In this document: one piece after another, positions 36,507 to 46,406 of the stretch | Position numbering within the stretch: the first letter of the stretch is position 1 | How the letters are laid out: the number at the start of each line of letters is the position of its first letter | Assembly: GCA_003117195.1 (NCBI GenBank) | Contig: BDSI01000013.1 | Span: 62,001-126,000 of the forward strand | Length of the DNA: 64,000 bases | Source: Eudorina sp. 2006-703-Eu-15 | Lineage: Eukaryota; Chlorophyta; Chlorophyceae; Chlamydomonadales; Volvocaceae | Direction of reading: 5' to 3' | Position numbers and translations under genes: made by a program | The notes under the pieces: model-generated | Told to the model about the DNA's origin: nothing | Databases searched by the model: none | Seen by the model: the letters and a program-made list of their open reading frames with translations, nothing else

Positions 36507-37308
36507 CTTTTCTTGGCACTTTAATTCATCAACTATGCGTTGTGTGGGCCTAATTATTCCATCATGAAAAAGCTGGGGATCAAACAGGAGACCGTTCTAG
36601 ACACAGTCGTAAGTAAAGCATATCCCACCCACTTGGACATTCCTGGAAAGTGAGCAGCTTCAAAGCTACGAAACACAGGATGACACATGACCTACGTGCA
36701 GTACTGTTACAACCGACACCACGAGTCCACGACATCATGTGAAGACTGTAATGCCGACTTACAGGAAATGTTAACTGTGCACTTATTCCTGAACGCAATA
36801 TAGCCGTAGTTAAGTTCGACTGATGAGTAGATTACATGCCGAGTGGATTCGCACAACAACAGGTCATTTCCGAGCAAGAAGGGGGGCAGCTTGCATGTAA
36901 AGTACCAGTTTCAGCAGATACCACCTCTCTGTTTCTGAATGTTCGCCGACCTGACATGGCCCGCGGGTCTGAATCAGAGGTCCAAACCTAAACTGCTCGG
37001 CACCTACACAACACAACTCGAAAGGATTACTGCTGACAAGCAGGATGCCCTGGTGACAAGCAGGATGCCCTGGTCTTGCACACTGAAGCGCATCTTGCTC
37101 AAGCCATAGCTGCAGTCTCCACCGCCTATGGGATACCTCGGCGACCTTGCAACTTGCCGAGCCCTCTTCGCCATTACGGTACCCCATCATCACCGCGTGA
37201 AAGCATCTTCATCCATCAACCACAACACACGGGCCATGCAGCTCCAAGCGGCCATCGCAACCTTGCTTGTGTCCGACCGCCTGTTGTACCACCACGCCAC
37301 CGGTCCCA
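36507..37308. other. Intergenic between the K+ channel start and the LEA-like gene end
   Basis: Must hold the K+ channel promoter (minus) and the 3' UTR of the minus-strand LEA-like gene. A 20-bp direct repeat, GACAAGCAGGATGCCCTGGT, occurs twice at about 37,034 and 37,055. Confidence 0.5.
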
Positions 37309-38777
37309 TCACAGATCCTCTGTCTTCTCAGCCATTTCACGCGCTTTCTCGTAGCCCGGGTTCTCGCCCGTCTCGGTCGTGACCCGTGGGTCTTGCGTGT
37401 CTCGGCCGGGCATGCTCTCCGCGGCCCTGCCCTTGATGTCCTCCGTGGCGTTCCGGACCTACGGCGCGCGCGTGGTCCATCAACGCGGTGGCGTACGGGC
37501 AGCGGGTAATGTCACGATGTCACGACACATGCACATAGTACGACAATCCGTACATGCCCTGTCATGACAACGAGCATGTGCAATCCCATGAGCATGATCC
37601 TGTGCACGTGCAGTCCCACTGCACCGCCAGCAAGCGAGTGACCACGCTGGCGCCGTCGTCCGCGGGGCACCGTCCCAGCAAGCTGTGTGCCCCAGTCAAA
37701 GAGACTTGCTAGGGACGTGACGCTATTAAGTCCCAACGCTCCCGACAGAGGGCCCCGATCCTCGGTCCGATACCCAGCGCAAGCAAAGGCCGGGAACACA
37801 GCACCCCCACGGTATGGCAAGCCTTACGCCCTCATTCCGCGCAGCATTTCTGTGCGGCTGCGTGGTGATGGCCCGCCTACTGTGGGCTAAATCACCGTCA
37901 CGTCGTTCAACCAACTGCTCACGCAGTCCCACGTCATCCTGCCCCGGCTCCTGGCTCTCACCTTCTCCGACTCGTCCGCCAGGAAGCCCTTGGTTCCCCG
38001 GTACGCGTCGTCGGCGCGCTCGGAGGCCCCCTGGGCTGTCTGCGGACGTGACGATGACGACGGGCGGGACGGTTATTTCAGGACCCATATGGGGTTGCAA
38101 AGCCGGCGCGTCAGCCCAAACAGGGACCATCGAGCGAACCCGACGCGCACACGCTCATCATCATCGAGCGGCCCGCGGGCGCACGTCAATATAATGTACA
38201 TTGTCGTACACTTCCGTATTGTGCCGTACTATGCCGTACCTCCTTGGCGCGTTGGATGGCCTCGTTGGTGCGGTCCTCTGCCGCGGAGGCCAGGTCGTGG
38301 GCGTCCTCGCTGGCGGAGGTCTGGGTGCGGTCCTTGTTGTCACGCCCGGCACCCTGGCCCTGTGACGGGACGCGTTGCGCCGTCAACTAAAACTACGGAG
38401 GGAAGCTCGCTCGATCCGAAGACAGCGTTAATTATCAAATGTTAAATAGCAGCACAATTCTGATGGAGGTACTCGACGTGAGATCTCTTAAATGACCCTA
38501 CACGACGCGCGGATGTCCCCGGACCCGCCATTCGCGGCCCTGTCAGCACGTGTGAGCTCGCACTCGGCCCTTTCTCATGCCGCGCCTTGTCGTCGGCGCC
38601 GCGCGCTTTCTTCGCCGAGCGCTTCGGGCACAGAACTACGGCACCATTTCCCGGCCTCTGCGGGAGGCCGCTGCGCACAAGACCTACCTGGTCTTGGGTG
38701 CCTGCGAAGGTCTCACGCAGGCTTTCGCCAGCCGCCTTGGCGACTTCCGCAGCGCGGTCCACGATGTTGTCGGACAT
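37309..38777 (-). CDS. LEA-like (late embryogenesis abundant type) hydrophilic protein
   Basis: Exons 38777-38688, 38359-38240, 38039-37962 and 37458-37309, all phase 0, give 145 residues. The composition is strongly hydrophilic, rich in Ala, Glu, Asp, Lys, Arg and Thr, with no cysteine or tryptophan and a repeated amphipathic pattern (VDRAAEVAKAAGESLRE, DRTNEAIQRAKE, GASERADDAYRGTKGF, YEKAREMAEKTEDL). This resembles group-3 LEA proteins, which stay unfolded in solution and protect cells in desiccation or cold. No signal or transit sequence is evident if translation starts at ATG 38777; an in-frame ATG at 38834 would add 19 residues. The third exon could instead start at 38030 (nine bases shorter). 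It lies head-to-head with a second LEA-like gene. Assignment rests on composition and repeat pattern, not on a signature motif. Confidence 0.8.
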
Positions 38778-39152
38778 GGTTCTAGCTTGGCTGGAGGGAT
38801 GCGACCTGGTCGACAAAATGTGTGCGAAGAGCAAATACAGCTGTCTAGGAATTAAAAATACTGTATCGCACTCAAGTATGAATGAATGAACGTTACAGCG
38901 GACAAGTATGTGCTTGGGCGTGTTGCAGCCGCGCCTACGTACTTCGTTATGAAGGCCACCGCTGCACGGCAGTCCAAGGGCCTAGGGCCCTTGTCGGACC
39001 CGAATGAGCTCATAGCACGTACGGCACAATAACCGACTGGGACCTTCCCGAGATTTGCAGCACCGCAACAAACGAAGAGCCAGGTCTGCTTTCTCGGTCG
39101 GTCGGTCCTTGAGATCGTACTGTCAAACGCCCCGGCGAACCGATCGATCGTC
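38778..39152. promoter_or_regulatory. Shared upstream region of two divergent LEA-like genes
   Basis: Only 375 bp separate the two start codons, so both promoters must lie here or overlap the 5' UTRs. It contains CGTTACAGCGGAC near 38,890, a degenerate relative of the dispersed GTTACAGTGGACC motif. No defined transcription factor site could be assigned. Confidence 0.55.
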
Positions 39153-41633
39153 ATGGCAGGGATTCTGAACGCTGCCGGGAATGTCCTGGGCGAGGTGGCG
39201 GACTACCTGAGAACGGAGGCGGAAGGACTTCGGCATCGGAAGGTGCGGCCGCGTGCGGCCTTGGAAAGTGATTGACCCGCCCGTTGTTCTCGCGCGACGA
39301 CGCTCGCTGTCCATGCAATCATGCCATCCGTAACGCAACGAAAAAGGCTCCCCAAGACGGCCAGACGTGACGAGGATACCAAATGCCAGCCAATGAGACT
39401 TCCACAGCGGCTCGGTTCTTTCTCGCGGCCTCGGTGTCGACCGACCCGTGGTTCACGAGCCCATGCCGGCGCGCGCATGGATGCGCAAGACAGCTCGGCG
39501 CGAAGCACCTGAGCACCATTCCTGAAGTCCTGCTCGAGTTGCCTCGTTTTTGATTACGTCCGTGATCATCTTTGGCTGTACTGTAATCGGACGGGCGCAT
39601 GCAACTTCGTTCCTCGCGCTCGCACCAAACAAGTCAAGTAGTGCCAAGCAGTACTCGCTCACGTATGTGCCCATACCGACTCCATGTTGTCACGCTTTGG
39701 TGGGACGACGTGCCCACGAAATCTTACACCGACGCTGGCAGGAGGAGCAACACCATGGCGAGGGTGCGGCCACGGCATCCCACGAGGTGATGAAGTGCGC
39801 GTGTTCGTCGCGGATGGGCGAGGAGTGGCTGGCGGTTTGACAAAGCTTTAATCCAGTTGGTGGTTGGCAGTGTGGTTGGCAGTTAGGTAGTTGCTAGTTT
39901 GCATCTAGAGAGTTAAGAGCACTGGGTCAGTTACTGTGACCCAGATCACTTCGTGGCTGCACGCACGCTGCGCGGGCCACCACCTACGCAGCAGCAGCAT
40001 CGCATGCCCCCCCATGTCCCCGATCGGAGGCCTGCCGTGCGTTTATTTTGGCCCACGGAGCAACCTGTCCCGGCCCCAACCTGCACCGACCCGCGGGTCC
40101 GTGCCTTCCCTCCCAATGCCGATTTGCGTCCCGTCGCCACGTTTCGTAGGGGCCGCCCTCTACTGACGCCACCGGCGACGCGCCGGCGGCCGATGGTGCG
40201 CGAGACAGCCTGTACGGCCCCGAGGGCATGAACGCGACGGCGCCGGACATCAGCGGGCCCGCACCTGCGCCGGAGGAAGGGCGGGAGGCGGGCCGGGAGG
40301 GCGGTGCCGAGGGCGCGGAGGCCGGCTTGGGTGACACCCTGCAAGCTGCGCGGGAGTGTGTATCGCAGGCGGCGCAGCAGGTGGGCGAGAGGGTGTAGTG
40401 TACTTGGAAGCCCCGAACCCAGAGGGCGAGCGCGTGGGCGTCTGAGCGAGGGCTCCCCAGCGCAAGTCACCCGCAAGTCGCAACACCCAAATGCCCGGCA
40501 GCGCCGACGTACACATGAGTGCGTGCGGCTCCAGACTGGCAGCTTGGGAGGGTTGTTGCAGAGGTGCGGGGCGGGACGGGGCGGAGGCCCGTAGGGAAGC
40601 TGGGAAGGCGGAGGCGTGGCCCCCAGCACCGCATCGCGTGGCCCCCAGCACCGAGAGCTTCGGGGAAGGAGACTAGGGGAGGATGGGGGGCCTGCGCGAC
40701 CGACCGTCATAACGCCGCGACATGGCTGTTGACCCGCGGGGTCCACTGTAGCATGCTTAGGCTGCGTAATAATGGGCGCTGGGGGGTCCGCTGCAGCACG
40801 GGCTCGCTCGCGTTGCGCCACCGTCCCAAGGTCCCGACTGTGTGGTGGGTGCCCCTTAGCAGTGGCTCGTTGCGCAGAAGTGCTTAATCGGACGGCACAG
40901 AAGCATATGGGTGCGGCAACGCAGGTGAAGGACCGGTTCGAGGAGGGGTACCAGCAGGCGCGGGAGCGACAGGCGGGCGCGGACCCGCCGGCGCAGCAGC
41001 AACAGCAGCAGCAGGAGCGGGCCAAGCAGCAGGAGCCGGCGGGGACGGGGGGCGATTCGGAGGGACGCGCCGGCGGCGGCGGCGGCGGCGGCTCGGACTT
41101 CCTGGAGACGCTGCGGGAGGCCAAATCGCGCATCGATGAAGAGAACGAGCAGGCAAGTGTTTGAACGTTGGGTGATGGGATTGTCTGGCACTGCAAGGTG
41201 GTCTTGAAAAATAAAGGATGCTAGCGTCGACCTCAAAAAAGAAGTTTTGCACACAACGGGCTGACGGCATGGACACGTGTGAGCGCTGGACACGAGATAG
41301 TGCGGGCACGAACAGTAGACAGCCGGGCAGACAGGCATGTACACATTGGGTGCAGCCGTCGCCTGCCAGGCGCCAGACACGGTGGGCCATGTGGGGCTGC
41401 GTCTGATGTACTCCGCGCTTGCACGGAGAAACCACATGGTATTTTACCGGCTGCGGCTGTCACTGATGAACTGCGGGGTCCACTGAAACACCATCAACTT
41501 ATTCAGGAACATGTCAAACGGCGGTGAGGTGCGGGCGATCACAACTGTCGCGCCCTCCCTTGCGTGGGCCCGCTACCCCGTTGTGCAGCTCAAGCAGCGC
41601 TTCCGAGAGGGCTACGCCGCGGGTCAGGAATGA
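39153..41633 (+). CDS. Second LEA-like hydrophilic protein
   Basis: Exons 39153-39242, 39742-39786, 40150-40392, 40901-41152 and 41589-41633, all phase 0, give 224 residues. The sequence is rich in Ala, Glu, Gly, Gln and Arg, with amphipathic stretches (ILNAAGNVLGEVADYLRTEA, GDTLQAARECVSQAAQQVGE) and two related segments, VKDRFEEGYQQARE and LKQRFREGYAAGQE. A Gln run and a Gly run sit between them. The fourth intron starts AG|GCAAGT, a GC donor. Without that splice the protein stops three codons later (ASV), losing the second RFxEGY segment. The first coding exon is exactly 30 codons, as in the divergent neighbour, suggesting an inverted duplication. The second exon (15 codons) is the least certain. 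It could also be called an apolipoprotein-like or CsbD-like stress protein. Confidence 0.75.
40735..40754 (+). repeat. Dispersed GGGGTCCACTGTA end motif
   Basis: CGCGGGGTCCACTGTAGCAT in the third intron of the LEA-like gene. A further degenerate copy (GCGGGGTCCACTGAAACACC) is at 41472-41500 in its fourth intron. Confidence 0.6.
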
Positions 41634-43289
41634 ACCAGCTGATTTGGGTTTCTCAAGGGTCTCCCCGGGCCTTGCGCCGTAGCAGTCGCCGTTGATACTG
41701 TAAACGGTTTTTCCAGTAGTCGCGTGAGGGAGGGACATCCGGAGGTGGCCAGGAGGCGCTCCGTGAGCTCGCACCACGTTGCCTGGAATGGTCACGAAAG
41801 TAGTGTTCTGATTGGAGCCGACCGCATGGGGGCACCTGCATGCATGTAGTGCCCGGAACGTGAGGCGATTGGTCGCTGAAATGGTGTTGATGGTTGTGGT
41901 GACTGGTCGGGGCGCAGGACCGCGTAGCCCTTGGAAGGGCGTTCTTCCAGTCGCTGGCGGTCCTGCTTAATTAGGCGTCCTAGTTCTTGCATGCAACCGA
42001 CCAATGGTGTAGTAGACTTTTGCAAAAGCAATGCGACATGTCGACGCGTGCTGATGCTGCCTTAAGTGGATCCGCTGCATCAATTTATCTTAAGTTGCGC
42101 CCATGACCACGAGAATTACAAAATCATGATCGGCATGGCTGATTACCTAATTCAAGGTTCAATTGCGACTACTGCAGTTCGCCAGCTTTGAAATTCGAAA
42201 CCCTTCTACGCCACCGGCGGCCAGCACTCGTCGCGTAGAAAGCACCGCAGGAAATATATCTAAGAAGGATGGAGATGAGGAGAGTGATACTGCGCACCTT
42301 GCGCGCCCGCTCCAGTCCTCATTCCTCTGGTTAGTATTGCACCCCAGCCGCCAACCCAGCGGAGCGCCGTTTTTCGAGTAATGCACCAAATAAATGGCAT
42401 AGCAAGACCATTCCAAGTCGCAAACTCCCCGACCGGTAACCACAACCGCTTCCGAAACAAAACGCCCTCACGTCGTCTCGTCTGTGGCTCCGAGCCGGCC
42501 TCTCAGTCGCAGCGGGCGATGCACGCCGCACCCTAGATACGTCAGTTATAGTACACCTCCTTCAGGAGCGCCCCCCTGGACGCCCCCCCCCAGCGCGTGG
42601 CTCTGTACAAGTCTCGTAACGATATAAGCAGTGCGCCACAGAGGCACATATGCGGATTTCCATGCACCAACTGGACAAGCCAGGCGCCACAATCACCTCC
42701 AGCCAGCCCACGCAATCCATCCCACGACCCTCATGCAACCCTGCATCACGCCAGGCAGCAAAGGCAGCAGTAACAGTGGGTAAAGACAGTTCATTAGGTG
42801 TCCAGACGCATCGCTTTTAAGGACCCAAGCAGAGAGCCGGGACCGCTCGCATGCCAAGCATTCGCTCAAAGCTCGACTTGCGAAAACCGCGATTCTCCCC
42901 CGATAACTTCTAACGCATGTCAATTATGGTCAGGTCTCGTCACACACCTGGGCAATATCCATACGTCAAAGGAGACACATTTAGGATACACAAGTTTTTG
43001 GGGCCCCGGGTCTTCCGAAGGGACCATCCACCCAACTCCGCGCAGCTCCAGATCGCGTCCACAGCCACAGTCGCCTCTGTACCTCACCTCGGCAATCTCA
43101 CCATGCAAAAATTCTTGCACACAAGCACATATGCTCCTCCGACCGAGCCACACCTACCGCCATGAGCGCCATGCAAGTCACCTCGTTCCCTGACACACGA
43201 CTAGGACGTGGCCGCTGCGGCCGCGGCGGCGGTGTGGCCTCTCGCACCCCTGCCCCATGCCTCCGCTCCCCGCCGTTCGCTGTCCTCGC
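41634..43289. other. Intergenic, 3' flanks of two convergent genes
   Basis: Holds the 3' UTRs of the plus-strand LEA-like gene and the minus-strand CYSTM gene. Short open frames (for example 42,159-42,443 minus) show no family signature. Confidence 0.45.
41699..41703 (+). terminator. Candidate polyadenylation signal TGTAA
   Basis: Lies 66 bases after the stop of the plus-strand LEA-like gene, in ATACTGTAAACGG. TGTAA is the usual volvocine poly(A) signal. Confidence 0.5.
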
Positions 43290-44050
43290 TTAGTCTAACA
43301 TGAGACAGCAGCAGCACAACGCCGCCAAAGCGCCCAAGCCGCAGCACCACTTGGCACTGTTCTCCTCGTGATGATGATGCTGATGGGATGGGCCGTGGGC
43401 CCCCGGGCCTTGCATGTACACGGGTTGAGCATACACGCCAGGCGGCGGGGGCGGATAGCTGGCGGGATACCCTGCAAACCGGCGAGAGAAGATAGACTGA
43501 GCAACCTGTGCCGTGTCAAATGGTCAGCAGGGCAATACGATACGCGTACCACGTCCGCATGGCGTCATGTGTCATCCGGAATAGCTTGACGGCCAAGCGG
43601 GTGTGCACGCTCCCAACCTACACCTAATGAACTCTTTCAGCTGGATTGCTATTGGCTCATCTTGAACCACGGAATCGTCGATAAGGCCTCCCAAAACCGC
43701 TACCACTCGAAGCAATATGCGCCTTCTAGGGAATGGGGGCACCGATGCACGCCTTTGCGTGACGTATGTGCAGGTTTTTACAACCTGGCGAATGGTGAAC
43801 GCCATGCGCCAACCGACACGTTTTGCGTCCCACGCAAGACCGACCCTGTCGGTCGGTCAGGCTGTGAACACAGGAAGGGTCTTACCAGGAGGTGCGGGTC
43901 CGAAGCTGCTGCTTGGATATCCAGGCGGGGGCGGCCCGTATCCGGGAGGTGGCGGGGGGTATCCAGGTTGCATGTAGCTTGGATGTTGACCGTAATCTGG
44001 TTGGCCGTAGCTCGGCATGGATTGAGGGTAAGGCCCCGAGGCGGGATACC
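43290..44050 (-). CDS. Pro/Tyr/Gly-rich protein with C-terminal CYSTM membrane tail (5' end not found)
   Basis: Two exons are clear, 44050-43886 and 43471-43290, both entered in phase 1 and both starting GGTATCCCGCC. They encode XYPPP-type repeats (GYPPPPPGYGPPPPGYPSS, YPASYPPPPPGVYAQPVY), a His-rich spacer (HQHHHHEE) and the tail KWCCGLGALAALCCCCLMLD before TAA. That tail fits the CYSTM module, a short Cys-rich tail-anchored or lipidated segment in small stress-linked proteins of eukaryotes. The protein probably sits on the plasma membrane or another membrane through this tail. A first exon ending in phase 1 should lie above 44,050; none was recognised up to about 44,600. Confidence 0.75.
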
Positions 44051-46406
44051 CTACGTGCACACACCCGATCGGAGCACACAAAGCGGCCGACAACCCGCGT
44101 TATGCCCGGGCGATTAAGGATCGCTGCGTGCACGACATGGCCACTATACGCGCGCAAACCATTAATGCCTTGTAACACCACCGACGAAGGGCTGCGAAGG
44201 AGCTTGAATTTTCGTCGTTTCACGTGAGGATGTTCGTACAAGCGCGGACGCAACATGTTGCCATTTTGGTGTCCATGAACTCCAAGGAATGCGACGGGGG
44301 TCAACGTGGTTCTGAATGCAACTTCACTCCCAAGCACGTCGCGTATTAGTGGGCCGCAGGTTGCAAGGACCGTGGATGCAGCCAGGGGGCATACGGTTGC
44401 TTCGTACCCAACGGCGACGCTGACCTACACTTTTCAGGCCCTAACTATCGTGATGGAAACTCAACGCACCGGGTACGGCCTTGCTTGGATCACCGGGATA
44501 GGCTACGGCAAGAGAAAACGGGGCAAGGTGTCAGCTTACAAACCTACAAGTTGCGGTCGTCGTGTGTTCCGTCGCATAGCCTAAACACTTACACAGGTCT
44601 TCATGTTACAGCCTAGCCAGGACACGACAAACAAAGCCCAGGCTATGCCCCGTGACATAGACCGACTTGCAAGTTGCCGGTGCATGGGGTAGCAACGATA
44701 AGGAGCACAACAGCCGTTTTGGTTTGCCTATTTTGTCGGGGCGAACTCCTGGTTTCCAGGTCACTTGATGTTCACGTAGCCCGCGTGCTCAGGAAAACGT
44801 CGACACACCTGACATGTCTATGACGATGAAAAAAAGGGTCAGAATTACTCCAGCTCTCAGTCCTGCATTAGGTGCGCCAGTTCCCAACTCGATTCAACCC
44901 AACCAGTCAACGTTTCCGCAACTTGGAAAAGACAACTAATGATATGAGTTTACTCAGGAATTATCCAAGTACCTTTTGAGGAAGAGGAGCGTGGAGGAAG
45001 GTGTATTAGCAGAGCTTTGACAACCGTCGGGGCCACAAATGTCCACAAGTTATGAGTAAGGATTCCAGGCTAACTAAATCAAAAAATTAGAGTGATTCAT
45101 GTCGCTCGGCAGGTGCACAACCGACCGAGTACTTGTTGTACAAGTTGACGGGACGACAGACGAGGGCGTAAGCTGGTAGGCAGGGCGTAGCACGATCCCG
45201 TTGCAGTTTGGCAAAGTACGATAATGTCACATTGATTACAGACTTGAGAACCGCACTGCGTTGCCGCAGCGAACATTGGTCAGAGTAAGCTGGGCGTAGC
45301 TGGGCGATTGGCTAACGGGAATCGGGGGTGATTCTTGCATTTTTTAATGGCAGTTTTTAAGACGCGGTGTAGCTGGGAGGCAACCTTTCCGTCGCTTCCC
45401 CAACACGACCGCGTAAATTCACCGTCCGCTGTCGCTCGCACCTCAAGCACATTTAATGGAAGTTTTAACTCATGCGATGCTTCTCACGGCAACGACCTCT
45501 CCGAAATCCTGAAGTCGTTAATAAGGCCAAACCGCGCCTAAGAGACACGGACAAAACCACGGCCTTGCCAGATGTAAGCCAAACCACGCTGTGCCGTCAT
45601 GTGGCTCAAATGCTTTTGAAGAATCCGAGAACGGAAACACCGTCGAAGGTGTTAATCACGAGGGAGAGGCCTGCAGAGGCACAGGAGGAGGTACTCACAG
45701 ACCGCGTTCCACGGGCGCACTGGAGTTCGCGGCGTTTCGCGGTAGCAGGCGACACGGTCAAGCGATCCCTGCCGTACTCTGTAAACATCTGGTAACACGA
45801 CCGTCATCGCCAGCCCTGCAGCGCCAGCGTTGCGAGTAATCAGCCCAACCCTGTTGAGCCGTGATCCTCCGTGTTGAACGTGCCGCGTTTTCACCGTCCC
45901 CACCTCGCGCGCGCCCGCATGCATTCCATTGATTCCACACACACCCACAGCCTCCACTCGGGCTGTAAAAGCAACCTCCAGTAACTTCAAAAAGTCCGCT
46001 CCATTTCTTCCCAGAGCATTTGCTTCGCGGTACAGTGCCCGCGATTTCTGTCCTCCTGCTACAGACGCCTCATGGCTGCCAAGCAAGTCACTGCGTGTCA
46101 CTGCGCTTCTCACGCGGCCCCCGAACAAACTCCTGCACCGCCCCTGCGCAAATCCGCCTGCCGCGACCCTCACACCGCTCTTACCTCGCCCCAACGAAAT
46201 CACCCGATGTCTCTCCCCTCGGACATGGCCATGGACTCGGCGGCGTTTTTACCGTGAGGCAGTGAAAACCTGGAAGCTACCCGTAAGCTGCTGTGGACGT
46301 CTGGGACCTCCGACAAGGACCGGACCTATCACACAATAGTCATCCTTTAGTAATAGCGGTCATGCGTCATGGCCATCATCGACCGCAAACCCACCACTCC
46401 CATTTA
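44051..46406. other. Stretch without a supported gene
   Basis: The left part should contain the missing 5' exon of the CYS-rich tail gene. 44.6-45.3 kb is comparatively AT-rich and has no sizeable frames. A 183-codon open frame on the minus strand (46203-45652), with residues evenly spread and GC lower than the neighbouring genes, overlaps a plus-strand frame at 45929-46339. Neither matches a family I know. Confidence 0.35.

Noticed and set aside
39946..41196. Minus-strand 416-codon open frame across the plus-strand LEA-like gene
   Set aside because: Low-complexity (Ala, Arg, Pro, Cys runs) and antisense to phase-consistent exons with recognisable repeats.
45652..46203. Minus-strand 183-codon open frame with moderate GC
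   Set aside because: Balanced composition makes it tempting, but no family is recognisable and a comparable frame exists on the opposite strand, so it is mentioned only as a gap content.
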